Origin: Parastagonospora avenae f. sp. tritici 18332-5 | Lineage: Eukaryota; Ascomycota; Dothideomycetes; Pleosporales; Phaeosphaeriaceae | NCBI GenBank assembly: GCA_022559985.1 | Contig: JAFJTR010000080.1 | Span: 1 to 64,000 of the forward strand | Direction of reading: 5' to 3' | DNA length: 64,000 nucleotides | In this document: one piece after another, positions 52,695-64,000 of the stretch | How positions within the stretch are numbered: position 1 is the first letter of the stretch | Layout: each line of letters starts with the position of its first letter | The notes under the pieces: generated by a model | Told to the model about the DNA's origin: nothing | The model's database searches: none | What the model saw: the letters and a program-made list of their open reading frames with translations, nothing else | Translations under genes and position numbers: made by a program

Positions 52695-53656
52695 ACAGAC
52701 CACGCCACTCCTAGACACGGATCACTATTCCAATCTCCTCACGAACGGCGTCGTATCGAACTACCAATCACGGCATTTTTCCTTCCTTCATCCAACATAC
52801 CCATCTCAAAAGCGGTTCTTGGTCTCCTTGCAGCGTCTCTTGCAGATTTCCTGTCCTCTGGGGTCCCCTTTACTAGGATACGATAACGCATGACATTCAA
52901 CGGGCGGCCATGAAACAAAAAGCTTCAACTACTACTTGTACTTACTATGTCGGGAGGGGAAACAGTCCGACCTTCGGGTTCCTTCTTATTGTTTTTCGGG
53001 GTCCCAGCGAGCGAGCGACTTTTTCTCCAGGCTTGGGGAATTTTTAACCCGCGACACGCATTTCATTTCTTTCGCATTCAGTCACTCGAATTCCTCGATG
53101 TTCTTTTCTTTGTATGTTCAATATCGCGCGAATTACCGACGCGAAAGGTCCTTTCTCACCCGCGAAAAGAAATGCGCTGTATAGTTGTTCTTCGCTCGGA
53201 AGCCTTTTTCTAGCGCGCGTGTGTGTCTTGCATTTCCTGATGCGTGCGGTTTTCCTTGGTATAGCAAAGCACATGTCTGACCTTTCTCGCACTCTCGTGC
53301 TCTGCTCTCTCGAGCATGGGTCGGACTGGAATCTCTGCTGAGAGGGTTGTTCGTAGAGGGCTTCGGCCGAGGTTTGATCAACACCCAGGAGAAGCTGCGA
53401 GCGCGATTGAAGGTTGGGGGAGGAGGTGTGGGGAAGGAAGACGCAGGCGTGAGAATATTGAGCGGATGAGCTCGGCAAAGAAGAATTAATGAACAGTTTT
53501 GCTAGTAATGAAAAATGTATATTCAATGCCTTGCTTTTTGTGTGGAGAAGTCGCCAGATTTCAATTATGATTCATTGAAGAGGAGTAAGATGGATAGTGG
53601 TTGAATGGTGATTATTTTCTACTGATACAGGTTCAATTAGATAGATTTTACACGCT
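52695..53656. other. Convergent intergenic region
   Basis: About 960 bp between convergent genes. No gene is supported; open frames near 53044-53526 lack content. Confidence 0.5.
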
Positions 53657-56600
53657 TTACACACCTTTCTCACCCCCAACAACCCCTTCGCACCGCTGAC
53701 ATATCTCCTCCTCGGGCTGCATCACTAAGCGCCAACACCGCGGACACTTCTCCCCACCAGGCGCATGCACGACCACCTTCGCACCCTCCCATCCCTCCAC
53801 CCCTGCATTCACGTCTTGCTCGACACTCCACGCCCAGCTCGCCTCAGCCGCGGACCCCCTTATTTCAAACTCCGAAACAACAAACACCGAAGCAAGTTGC
53901 TCTTCCACGTCGCCTACACTGAGAGCGGTGTTTTGCGTGCACGTCCTAACCGCCTCTACCAGCTCTTGCGCAGCGGCTTGGGAGGGGAGAACAAGCGTGA
54001 CGCTAGATTCAAGGCCCGAACCGATTTTCTTGTCTGCGCGGAGAGACTCCTGGGCGGTTTTTATGGCGGTGCTGAGGGGGGTGATGTACGCGAGCATCGA
54101 TTCTATTTGCCTATCCAGGGACGAGGATGGGGAAGATGAGGGTAAGATTATCCAAGACCCACGTGCGGGATGCGTGGAATGATCCCTCAGGCCCGCGGGG
54201 ACATGGGCCCATACCTCTTCAACCAGCAACGGCGTGACAGGCGCCAGTATCCTCAACAATTCGTAGAACACAAGACCAAGAACGCGTTGGATGCGCTGGC
54301 AATCTTGCAGGTCGCCCGTGTATATCCGATCCTTGAGCGTCTCAAAGTAAAACGCCGACAAGTCGTTGGAAATGTATTTGTTCAGTGCGTTGACGCCCTT
54401 GAAGAATTCGTACTTGGCGTAGTGCGCGTGGATGTCGTGTGTGACTTGCGCGAGCCGGTGCAGCGCGAGCCGGTCGGCGAGATGTGTGCTTTCGGGGGGA
54501 GATACGTGCTCCAAGGAGGAGAATGTGGGCGGGCAGGAGGGCAGGGAGAAGATGCCGAGCAGCCATTTGAAGGTTACGCGGTACTTGTGGAGAGCTTGGT
54601 TGACGGACATTAGCACGGGTTGCCCGATGGTTACGTCGCGCGTGTAATCGCTGCTGGCGGCCCAGAGGCGGAGAGCGTCAGAGCCCATGGCGTCGAAGGC
54701 TTGTCCCGTGGAGTTTGGCTGTGCGGCCTGGCCTTTTTGCTTCTTACGCTTGATAGGTGGGAGGAGCTCGCCGGACATGATTTGCATGGGGGAGATGACG
54801 TTGCCGAGGGACTTGCTCATCTTGCGGCCGTCGGAGTCGAGTGTGAAGCCATGTGTGATTAATGTCTTGTAGGGTGCTCGAACGGCGAACTGGTCGTAAG
54901 GCTGGAGAGCAACGTGGGTCAGCAGCGAAGACTGGAACCAGCCGCGGTGTTGGTCGGTGCCTTCGAGGTAGACATCGGCCACAGGCTGGTCTGCTTGGGG
55001 AGGGAGTAGGGTCCAGCTGGTGCCACTGTCAAACCATACGTCCATGGTATCTCTACCTCGGACATAGGTACCAGTAAGATGCTTTGGCTTCCACGCTGGG
55101 TCATCCTGCGCGTCCGTCCACCAAGCGTTGATGCCACGCTCTTTGATCACACTGATGACATGCTCAATGGTTTCCGAGTCCATGGCAGCTTCCAGCTGGT
55201 CACCGTTGACCTTGTACAAAGCTGGAATAGGCACGCCCCACGCACGCTGCCTGGAGATGCACCATTGACTTCGGCCCTGGATGAAACTCTCTAATCGTGA
55301 CCGACCGGTTTCTGGCATGAATTGAACTTTTTCAATTGCTTTCATCGACGCAGCCTTGATGCTCTCGACGTTGGCGAACCACTGCTCTGTCGCTCTGGTG
55401 ATGACAGGCTCTTTCGTTCTCCAATCGATGGGGTACTTGTGTCGGTACTCCTGCTTCCCGCGTAGCAGGTCTTGCTTCTCAAGATATTCGCACACAGCAT
55501 TGCTGCCTGACTTCTTCTCATCAGCCACCAAAAGGCCTTCGAGAAGCTCGGGCTGCTCTGGAAAAGCGTCTTTCGTGAAGGCACCAGCATCATCGATGGG
55601 GGCAAAAGCCGAGAGACCAAGAGCATGGCAAACATGGTAATCATCCATGCCGTGACCCGCTGCCAGATGTACAAGACCAGTACCAGAAGAGTCGGTAACA
55701 AAGTCGGCATGAATGACAGGCTGGAATCCACGTGCTTTCTGAAACGGATTTTCGTACTGCAAATGTCCAGCGAGGTCTGATCCTCTCAGCCCCGACATAA
55801 CAACAGAAAGCTCGCGCTCCAGAACGGACTCATACTCCGCGACCCGAGAAGCAGCCACGAAAGTCAATTCGCCACTGCCGTCTGATTCTCTGACGAGGCA
55901 GTACTCCATGTCGTTGTGCACTGCGATCGCACTATTCGCCGGCAACGTCCAAGGTGTCGTAGTCCAAATTACCACATTGACCTCTCCCTCAACGCCCTTC
56001 AACGCGCCGTTCCTCAGCTCCTCCGCCATTCGTACAGGGAACCGCACAAAAGCAGCCAAGCTTTTTTGCCCCTCATCATACTCCAACTCCGCCTCCGCCA
56101 GCGCCGTCCTCGAGCTCGGACTCCAATGCACCGGCTTATTCTGCCTGTATATCAAGCCCTTCTCAAACATAGTCTTGAACACCTCCAGCTGCCTGATCTC
56201 AAACCCGCGTTCCATGGTCTTGTACGCATTATCCCAGTCGCCCATGACCGCCCATTCCTTGAAGCCGCGCATCTGCTCTTTGATGGTGCGCGTGGCGAGT
56301 TGGCGGGCTGCTTCGCGGACGGTGATGGGGCTGGTTTGCGCCGCGTCTTTCTTTTGCGCTTGTAGGGCTTTGATTTCGATGGGCAGGCCATGGCAGTCCC
56401 AGCCGGGGATGTAGGAGACTTGTTTCCCTTGCGTGACTTCGTACCGGCATATTATGTCTTTTGTGATCTTGTTTAGCGCGTGGCCGATGTGTAGTGGACC
56501 ATTGGCGTACGGAGGGCCATCGTGGAGTGTGAACGTCGTGAGAACTACACTATTCGTAGCAGCTCCATCTTTGAACTTGTTCAGGGCTTCGAAGCGATTG

Positions 56601-56749
56601 GCGCTTCGCTGCCATGTGTATAGGTCATCGGTGCATCGTCGCAAGTATTCCGCATTCGTGGCGGGTGACGGTCGGGGCGGGAAGCTTGACTTGGGCAGTC
56701 GAAGCGTAGACGACCATGATGCGCGAAGGACACGCGTCGGGGTTAGCAT
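53657..56749 (-). CDS. ISM1: Isoleucyl-tRNA synthetase, mitochondrial
   Basis: Class I synthetase charging mitochondrial tRNA-Ile; single exon, 1030 residues. The start MLTPTRVLRASWSSTLRLPK is a typical import presequence. Catalytic signatures are the HIGH motif in GPLHIGHALNKITKDI, YIPGWDCHGLPIE just after, WCISRQRAWGVPIPALY and the KMSKS motif in GRKMSKSLGNVISPMQ. The editing domain lies in between (VVIWTTTPWTLPANSAIAV; GTGLVHLAAGHGMDDYHV). The C-terminal zinc site CPRCWRL...CQRC is of the bacterial type. Layout and presequence separate it from the cytosolic enzyme, which lacks both features. Confidence 0.95.
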   Translation of the reverse strand: MLTPTRVLRASWSSTLRLPKSSFPPRPSPATNAEYLRRCTDDLYTWQRSANRFEALNKFKDGAATNSVVLTTFTLHDGPPYANGPLHIGHALNKITKDIICRYEVTQGKQVSYIPGWDCHGLPIEIKALQAQKKDAAQTSPITVREAARQLATRTIKEQMRGFKEWAVMGDWDNAYKTMERGFEIRQLEVFKTMFEKGLIYRQNKPVHWSPSSRTALAEAELEYDEGQKSLAAFVRFPVRMAEELRNGALKGVEGEVNVVIWTTTPWTLPANSAIAVHNDMEYCLVRESDGSGELTFVAASRVAEYESVLERELSVVMSGLRGSDLAGHLQYENPFQKARGFQPVIHADFVTDSSGTGLVHLAAGHGMDDYHVCHALGLSAFAPIDDAGAFTKDAFPEQPELLEGLLVADEKKSGSNAVCEYLEKQDLLRGKQEYRHKYPIDWRTKEPVITRATEQWFANVESIKAASMKAIEKVQFMPETGRSRLESFIQGRSQWCISRQRAWGVPIPALYKVNGDQLEAAMDSETIEHVISVIKERGINAWWTDAQDDPAWKPKHLTGTYVRGRDTMDVWFDSGTSWTLLPPQADQPVADVYLEGTDQHRGWFQSSLLTHVALQPYDQFAVRAPYKTLITHGFTLDSDGRKMSKSLGNVISPMQIMSGELLPPIKRKKQKGQAAQPNSTGQAFDAMGSDALRLWAASSDYTRDVTIGQPVLMSVNQALHKYRVTFKWLLGIFSLPSCPPTFSSLEHVSPPESTHLADRLALHRLAQVTHDIHAHYAKYEFFKGVNALNKYISNDLSAFYFETLKDRIYTGDLQDCQRIQRVLGLVFYELLRILAPVTPLLVEEVWAHVPAGLRDHSTHPARGSWIILPSSSPSSSLDRQIESMLAYITPLSTAIKTAQESLRADKKIGSGLESSVTLVLPSQAAAQELVEAVRTCTQNTALSVGDVEEQLASVFVVSEFEIRGSAAEASWAWSVEQDVNAGVEGWEGAKVVVHAPGGEKCPRCWRLVMQPEEEICQRCEGVVGGEKGV

Positions 56750-57344
56750 AATAGCATCATGGGCGGGGTGGCGGCCAATACAGCTGATTTTGGACTTTTT
56801 AGAGATTGAGGTTGCGATGGTGATATTTCGGAGATTGACCGGACTTAGTCACTGCACTATCATACAGATCGAAAGATAAGGCCAATCGTACAACAATTGC
56901 ATAGCAGTTGTGAAGTAGATAATTTGTGTTGTCAGGAAAGCGTGTGAGGTTATCTCTAGCACTTGGCACTCTGGAGAAGCAAAAAGACGAAAATTATCCA
57001 CAACAACAGAGCCTGGAACCGGTGCTGCACGAAGTGGCGGACAACAAAAATGCAAAAATAGAGGAATTCAGCCGACTATTCCAGCGGAGCCCGAGGAGAA
57101 CCTCAGATTCTACCATTGATTGGGCCAGGGAATTACTATGACTGATCCTCAAATGGATTGATATTTTTCCTCTCACTAAAGAAATCTGTGTTGTGAAAAA
57201 GAAGATATTTTTTGTTTTCGCGAGTCCATGATGAACGCTTGAATATAGATCGGATGACTCCGGTTGCTTTCATTACACTTCATGTGTTTAAGAACAAGTA
57301 CCATATGGTATACCTCCGAAACGCCTCTGTTGCATGAGATCCAC
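56750..57344. other. Intergenic region
   Basis: 595 bp between two minus-strand genes. No gene is seen. Confidence 0.5.
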
Positions 57345-58951
57345 TCAGTACACAGTCAAAGAGCTGACCGCACCATTCTTTAACACCTCAAACACCATAC
57401 CCGGAAATCCAAACAGCTCAACGTTGCCCACATCTGCCGCACCATCGACCACACCACTCCCGGGATTTGCGAACCTGCTCTTCTTGCCCAAGCCCTCATC
57501 CCATCCGCCCAGAAGCTCGCAGCTACTGCCCGGGCTGTCACCCCAACCCCTGTTAAGAGCCATCCCTCTTTGCTGAAGTCGCTCTTGCTCCTCATTGTCG
57601 TAGTGCGGCTTGAAGACCTCTTTCAGCCTACCGGATATGTCGCCGAATAACATCTCCGAACTGAGTGGCTCACGATACATGGTCGAGGGCACGTGCTCTA
57701 GCGTCCATCTACTCCTCCTGTGGCGATTGAATTGATATGAGCCTGGCACGTTGCCATGGAAGATGATCTTGGTAACGGTCAAGTGGTTCAGAGGCTGTGC
57801 GCTGAGCTCGCCTTCTTCATGCACGTCTGATTCTTTCCGCTCGGCGGTTGGCGATGGGGGCGATAGTTGAGTGGGTTGCGAGATCAGGAGGTCGAAGCCG
57901 TGTTGGTAGTAGTTGTAGAAGTGTTCCGCAGCGGCTACCTCCCGCTCTTGTGCTTCAAGTGCTGCTTCGTCATCATCTTCCCAGTCGTCGCCTGGATCGG
58001 AACCGATGGCCGAGCCACGATCTGAGTCGAGCATATCATCTGAGGTCAAACCTGGTGATATGTCGGAAGCATCACTCGTTCTTCGGTCTTTGTGTATTGA
58101 TAGCCGATGGTCATTCTTGCGGTAAATGGAGTCTGGCGCACCTAGCTCCATGATCAAGTCTTGGGGTGTTGTCTCACTCAATACAATCCAGAGTGCAGGG
58201 CCGAACCGCCTCACGACCTCGATACGTCCTTCGCCATGTATCTTGATCGTTTCGACTTCATCCGGTCCCCCATCCCGGCCTTTACCTGCTAGCGCTAATG
58301 ATCTCGGGTTCGCTGGTATTGCTGTGAAGAGCGTTCTGCGGGCCTTTTGCCACGACTCGCCATGAAATATTGCCATGGAGGTTGCAGGACCAGTGGCGGT
58401 CGAGGACAGAAGACTGATGAAGTCTTTCTTGTCTGAATATGCCGAGTGTTGTACCGGGAAGTTGAATGCTACTCCGGGGTACGACAAATTGTACGTGCCT
58501 CTCGCATTCGGGTCCTTTGACTTGGGTGGACTGTACTCTCCACCATATGTTGGCCCCAGCAGCTTGTCATAGACATGTCTAAAGCGTGGTCCAGATGGTC
58601 CTGGCGCCAGCGGACTATGACCTTCTGCAGGTTTGTGGACCTCAATGTCCTTGTATACCAGTCTAGCCTTTGCAAAGTCCAGCACTTCTATCAGCCGTAA
58701 CCGCTGGTCGGGGCCATCGAATTGTAATCGCAAGCCGTTATCGGGCAGCACGAGCTGTATTGGAGACGAGATCGGGTGTTGGTCATCGTGGTAGAGATGG
58801 AACCGCGGGAAAGCCTTGACTTCTGCCTTGATGGTTGTCAATACTTCGTGGAGGGAGCAGCCGAGAGCTGTTCGGAGTCAGCGAGAGCCCTGGACGTAGA
58901 ATCTATTCGCATACTCATGAAGCCGACGCTTCGCCCTGGCTGTAGCTGCAT
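57345..58951 (-). CDS. PHAF1 / UPF0183 family protein
   Basis: Conserved eukaryotic protein (human C16orf70/PHAF1, implicated in autophagy with BCAS3). Exons on the minus strand are 58951-58915 (37 nt) and 58867-57345, giving 519 residues. The 47-bp intron (GTATGC to GAACAG) joins MQLQPGRSVGFM to TLGCSLHEVLTTIKAEV, the expected N-terminus. Further family segments are FHLYHDDQHPISSPI, LRLQFDGPDQRLRLIEV, DKLLGPTYGGEYSPP, YPGVAFNFPV and TPQDLIMELGAPDSIYRKND. The end, GMVFEVLKNGAVSSLTVY, is strongly conserved in the family. A disordered acidic insertion (GDDWEDDDEAALEAQERE) lies about residue 300. The gene is divergent from kinesin-5. Confidence 0.9.
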
Positions 58952-59558
58952 ATTTCCTTCTTCCATATTTCTGGTGGCCAAAGTAGTCGTGTATGAGTTG
59001 CGGAACCTAGTCGATAGTCTAATCACAAACGGCGGCCCTGGCTTGAGTGCAGGTGACCTAGTGCTCTGTCCACGTGGACACCATAGCAAAAGTTGTCTAG
59101 GTATTTACCTGGTAAAGAAGCCACTACCACATAAGCGAGCAGTTCACAGAGTAAGGTCTCCAATATAAAAGAACAGGTGTAAGTGCCTTATCGAACATGA
59201 CGTTGCACATGGAGGGGTGGTGGGGTGCGGACGGCCACGGCAGACACCGGTCTTCGAGCAGTGTGCAGGTTACGTGATGGTAGATAGCTAAAGCTGCAGA
59301 TGTTACAAACGAGTCTATTGAGCCTCACTTCAGCAGTCCTTAAGCCTACAACGATGTCTATATGGCACGCGTCATGGTGTTGTGGAGGGCTGCCCAGGTT
59401 GGTGAGGCCCAAGCTCCCAGCTGCAGCTTCCTGGGATGATCCTTGCATGTCTTAGCGCGTAAACAATGATACTGTTGTTGTGGGCCATCAACACAGAACA
59501 CCAAGCGACATAGTTACTAACAACAGGTTCTCTTACCACGGCATACGCATAGCCCACC
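58952..59558. promoter_or_regulatory. Shared divergent promoter (PHAF1-like / kinesin-5)
   Basis: 607 bp between divergent start codons. No specific element is recognised. Confidence 0.45.
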
Positions 59559-62500
59559 ATGTCGGGTCTCCCACGGCCAGGACCGCCGCAGGTCAAGCGA
59601 ACAACCTCCACAATGCGCCCACCCGCGTCGCGCCCAAATCTGATGTCGCGCGGCCGCTCTGCTACGCCTGCACTGAATGATGGACGCTCATCGCGAGCAG
59701 AATCGGTGGCCTCGACTTCACGGGCACCGCGATCTTCACCACTGAAACGGAAAGAGCGCGAATACGAAGACACGGTTGAAGAGACGAACATCAATGTCGT
59801 TGTTCGCTGTCGAGGACGAAATGATCGCGAAGTGCGCGAGAACAGCGGTGTCGTTGTCTCGACAAATGGCATCAAAGGCACGACTGTAGAGCTTTCCATG
59901 GGCGCCAACGCGCTCAGCAACAAGCAATACCAATTCGACAAGGTCTTCTCACCAGCCGCCGACCAGAATATGATCTTTAACGAGGTTGTGTCACCCATTC
60001 TTGACGAGGTATGTGTTTGCTTGGTGATGTGCGTGAAGGTAGACTTATCAGACTGCTAGGTCTTGAATGGCTTCAACTGCACCATTTTCGCATATGGCCA
60101 AACTGGTACTGGCAAGACATACACCATGACTGGTGACATCTCCGACATCCTGCCACCGCCAGACGCGGCTGGTATCATTCCTCGTGTTCTGCACGCCCTC
60201 TTCGACCGCCTCGAAGCCGCCGAGACCGAAAGCTCAGTCAAGTGCTCATTCATCGAACTCTACAATGAAGAACTGCGCGACCTGTTTTCAACCGATGACA
60301 CAGTCAAGCTGAAGATTTTCGAAGACAACAGCAAGAAGGGTCACAGCACCACCCTGGTTCAGGGCATGGAAGAGTGCCATCTGAATACTGCCGCACACGG
60401 TATCGAGATGCTTCGCGATGGAAGTTATAAGCGCCAGGTTGCCGCAACAAAGTGCAACGACCTCAGTTCTCGAAGTCATACCGTGTTCACCATCATGGTA
60501 TACACCAAGCGCGTAACAGAGGATGGCCAGGAATATCTCAGCGCTGGAAAGCTCAACCTCGTCGATCTTGCAGGAAGTGAAAACATCCAACGCAGTGGTG
60601 CTGAGAACAAGCGCGCAGCAGAGGCTGGATTGATTAACAAGTCGTTGCTTACACTTGGCCGCGTTATTAACGCGCTGGTAGAGCGCAGCTCCCACATCCC
60701 ATACAGAGAGTCAAAGCTCACGCGCTTACTTCAAGACTCGCTTGGAGGCCGAACCAAGACCTGCATTATTGCTACTTTGTCGCCAGCAAAGAGCAACCTC
60801 GAGGAGACAATTTCAACACTAGACTACGCCTTCCGAGCCAAGAATATTCGCAACAAGCCCCAAGTGAACCAGGCCATCAACAAGAAGACTTTGCTGAAAG
60901 AGTTTACTTACGAGATCGAGAAGCTGAAAAGCGAACTGATTGCAACGCGACAGCGGAACGGTGTCTACCTAACCCAGGAGAACTACGAGGAGATTACCAC
61001 CATCAGCGAATCGAGACGCATTCTTAGCGAGGAACAGCGTGACAAGCTCGAGACCATGGAACTCAACCTTCGGAACAAGGTCGAAGATCTCTTCAAGCTT
61101 ACCACCAGCTTCCAGACCTTGAAGAAAGATAACGAGCAGACACAACTGGCTTTAGAAGGCACGAAGGGCATTCTTGAGAAGACCGAGATCGTGCTAGAAC
61201 ACACACGCCAGAACCTCACCGAAGAGACGGAGCTACGTAAAGCGCACCAGAAGACTGAGAGTGAGCTTGCAGATATTGGACAAGATATGATCTCGACGCT
61301 CGGCAAAACAACGTCGGATATTGATGGACTAAGATCGAAGATCCGCCGAAAATCAGAGCTCCAGTCTCAGAACAGGCGGAATTGGACCTCGTCGCAGACC
61401 ACCGTCCTGGACACAACGCGCCTCGTCGAGGATCGTATCGAAGAGTTCCAGCAGCAACAAGAGCGGTTGATGGCTTCGCTGTCTGATCGAATGCAGAACT
61501 TTGTCCGGGACGAGCTTGAGAAACTCGGGGCTTCACAATCATTCTTACAAGAAAAGATGGAAGCATACCAGGTGTCCGAACAAGAGGTCAATGAGCAGAC
61601 AGCGAAGTCTCGTGATGACATGAACGAAGTCCTAGAAGAAATCAAAACTCTGAGGGAGGACGTAAAGCTGAAAATTGGTGCTGGTCTCGATGAGCTTTCC
61701 GCCGCAGCTGAGACCATCTCCGCAAGCATCATCACTGAGCTAGAGGCCTTCCACACGCAAGTCCATTCATCGTATGCGTCTTTAGGTCGCGACTTCAAGA
61801 CAACCTTCGATGATCTTGTCAAGGATTTGAATGAGCAACAAGCGGAGAATGAGCGCCTTCATCAGCAAGTCCTGGATGCGAATGCAGCACTAGTGAAAGC
61901 CAACAAGTCCTCTCAGGGACAGATTACGCACATCTTGGACGAGGAGAAGAAAAGATCAGCAGAGGAACGCCAACGACTGCTGTCCCAGATCACCGCACTT
62001 GTGAGCGCTACTGCTGATGCGCAGGAGATGAGACTCAGCGAGAAGCTGTCTGGCGTGAGCGAGGAAATTGGTGCAGCTAACACAGCGTTCGAGGCCAAGC
62101 AAGAAACATATACAGAGGGCATCAATGCTTGGTCGACCAAGTCTCAAGACATTCTGGCCGGTGTGTCCAAGTCCAGGGATGCCGTTAAGACCAAGATCAA
62201 ATCAGATTTTGCAGCAGCAACTCAACACTCAACATCGATCAAGGACACCACGACCTCAGTCCATGCGAGCACTGTACAGACTGTTCAGGCACAGATGGCG
62301 CACTTGGATACGCAGCTTCAGTCCCTCGACGACATCGTTTCCCAAATCCGCGAACAGAACAACACCCATCACACTGCTCATACCGCCTCGCTTGCCTCAC
62401 TGTCCTCGACTGTACAGGCATCGTACTCTAGCATCGGCGAGCATCTGTCCTCGTCCTTCGAACGTGTCCAATCGCTGGAAGCCGATGTTTCAGCGCAAGC

Positions 62501-63170
62501 TGGCACCCTCAAGGACACCCTGCCTACTCTTAGTGCAGACGCTGACATTCGCGCGCCTCTCCACGAGCTTCGCGATAACATAGGCTCACAGAATCTGATC
62601 GAATACAACCCAACCGGCGAGACACCTCAGCGAGTCTCCTATCAAATTCCCTCCAACCTGCCGCGAACTGAAACCCACGAAAACCTCCTTGCCCGCCTCC
62701 GCGACCGCTCTGATACCTCCGACACGAGCTCCTCCCGCAGTCCATCAAAACAGCCCATCTTCAACGACGCCACGAACACCCTCGTATCGCCGTCCGACAT
62801 GTTCAAGCTCAGCACTACCGCAAAGCCGAACTTTGCTCGTTCCGTTAGTGCGACCTCCCACGCACACACTATCACCTTTGGTGCTGGGCCGTCACTGCGT
62901 GAACTGGATCCTAACGTCATTGCGCAGGAGTCTCATACCCAGCCTCTCCCTCTCGTCTCCCAGTCTTCCGACAGCTTCGTCATGGCAGCCCCGCCGAGTA
63001 AGAAGCAGCGAGGCAACCCAGACGACGGGAGCAAGCTGCCAATGAAGAAGATGCGCAAGACGGTGGCGGGTATCGCGGACAGGGAAAACTTGAGCATTAC
63101 GAACTTTGCAAACAGTGTCGGGCCCGGAGTTGCGGGTCAGAGGAGGCTGCGAAGTCATGGATCTCAGTAA
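59559..63170 (+). CDS. Kinesin-5 (BimC/Cut7/Eg5-type) mitotic motor
   Basis: Plus-end-directed homotetrameric kinesin that slides spindle microtubules apart. Exons 59559-60008 and 60060-63170 (51-bp intron) give 1186 residues. The motor occupies about residues 75-430: NINVVVRCRGRNDRE, P-loop AYGQTGTGKTYTM, SFIELYNEELRDLF, switch I NDLSSRSHTVF, switch II LNLVDLAGSENIQRSGAENK, then GRVINALVERSSHIPYRESKLTRLLQDSLGG. The neck and stalk follow as long coiled coils (LEETISTLDYAFRAKNIRNK onward, to about 980). The tail is Ser/Pro-rich, with basic stretches (SKKQRGNPDD; MKKMRKTVAG). The first 70 residues are a basic, Ser/Pro-rich extension with likely CDK-type sites. It matches BimC in length and order. 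Confidence 0.95.
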
Positions 63171-64000
63171 ACTGTTGGAAGGACATGGTGTGAGATCCTC
63201 ACTATTGGGAGGTTTCGTAATCTGTCTTCTGAGACTCTTACATGTATAAACGACAACTTTGCATTGCTTGGGCGTCTGGCGCAAGACTATCAAACGTGTC
63301 TGTATAGCACGAATACGGATCAGGAACAGGCTTGTTTCGTTTTTCACTTCCTTCACTGGATACATAACCGGCGTAATATCAAATTCGATAATACCTTTTC
63401 CCTCGTCATGACCAACTTCCTTGATCTTGCCTGTGCCCAATTCTGCGCTCGGACATGCGGTACTACCGTCCTGGTCCTTCGTTATGCAAGAACACGGCTG
63501 TGTGCACCTCACCCTTGCTGTCGGGTCTTGTAGCGCCGAGCATGGTCTATGAGCCGGTGGGCTGGGATACCCGTTGTTACTGTATGCGCGGATGCGTTGC
63601 TTGACGTTGGTACCGTGGGGTTGGGCTTTTGCTTCTCCTCTTCCCTGTTGTTGGTGTGCTGGGAAAGGGAGGGGTTGGATTTGGATTGGTCCCACGGCCT
63701 AAAAGAGCCTCCCTTGGGGCATTGCGGGCGGGCGAGAACAGGGTTCACAGCGCCTGCAGGATATGGTTGATGGGGTGGGTGGAAAAGCTACATGTCGTCA
63801 CACTCTTTTCTCACGCTGTCATACATTGGTAGATCTAGACAGGGCATCTGTACTCAAACGCACGTTCTGAGCGGTGTGTGTGCATACGTATGTTCGAAGG
63901 TTCCGGTCAGTTCTGAACAAAACCTCATATTTGCATCCTCAACGCGCCCGGAGATTATATCCGTCCAGCAAGGCGCCTTTGCCTCGTCCTTCGTGCGTTG
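63171..64000. other. Terminal intergenic region
   Basis: 830 bp to the window end. Short open frames on both strands (for example near 63264 and 63549) have no recognisable content. The left part is probably the kinesin 3'UTR. Confidence 0.5.

Noticed and set aside
1..64000. CRISPR arrays, bacterial operons, prophage, or a secondary-metabolite cluster
   Set aside because: Spliceosomal introns and fungal gene families throughout; no spaced palindromic arrays and no PKS, NRPS or terpene synthase genes.

Overview
The window is nuclear DNA of a filamentous ascomycete, almost certainly a dothideomycete of the order Pleosporales. Genes are compact and carry short introns (mostly 46-60 bp, GT-AG). 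Protein families are typically fungal: HET, alpha-box mating type, Zn2Cys6 regulator, Erf2, Dcr2 and kinesin-5. The decisive marker is the left end. A MAT1-1-1 alpha-box gene (minus strand, stop 3559) is followed by a PNPOx-like gene (5399-6346, minus) and an F-BAR/RhoGAP gene (6664-8900, plus). This is the MAT - ORF1 - GAP1 arrangement described for Cochliobolus relatives. No MAT1-2 HMG gene is visible, so the window carries a MAT1-1 idiomorph of a probably heterothallic strain. The side where relatives carry a beta-glucosidase gene (BGL1) here carries a HET-domain gene preceded by 68-bp tandem repeats.

Layout. 0-9 kb: tandem repeats, HET gene, MAT locus. 9.5-24.6 kb: dense housekeeping block with a DHCR24-like flavoprotein, NIPSNAP, CDP-alcohol phosphotransferase, a Gemin2-like protein, histidyl-tRNA synthetase, a small mitochondrial membrane protein, Erf2-type DHHC palmitoyltransferase and an ASH1-type SET methyltransferase. 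24.6-28.7 kb: gene-poor accessory island. It holds a 2.0-kb element with 46-bp terminal inverted repeats and TA target-site duplication, a HET gene fragment inside that element, and a previously hidden 53-codon gene built from a 12-residue repeat. 28.7-46.8 kb: Dcr2-type phosphatase, mitochondrial Trm61-like methyltransferase, three conserved uncharacterised proteins, a Zn2Cys6 factor, a paraoxonase-like protein, a membrane-anchored multicopper oxidase and a secreted acid phosphatase. 46.8-49.5 kb: GC-rich gene desert that is probably upstream or leader sequence of a cAMP phosphodiesterase gene (49.55-52.69 kb). 53.6-63.2 kb: mitochondrial isoleucyl-tRNA synthetase, a PHAF1/UPF0183 protein and kinesin-5.

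The genes form no biosynthetic cluster. Functional threads are mating type and its conserved flanks, self/non-self recognition (HET gene and HET relic), mitochondrial translation and tRNA modification (HisRS, IleRS, Trm61-like), and several divergent pairs sharing short promoters. The most novel item is the 12-residue-repeat peptide gene at 27594-27755 (minus). Nearly all differences between its repeat copies are synonymous, which argues for selection on the encoded peptide. The second is an in-frame TAG in MAT1-1-1 followed by 74 further open codons that look coding.
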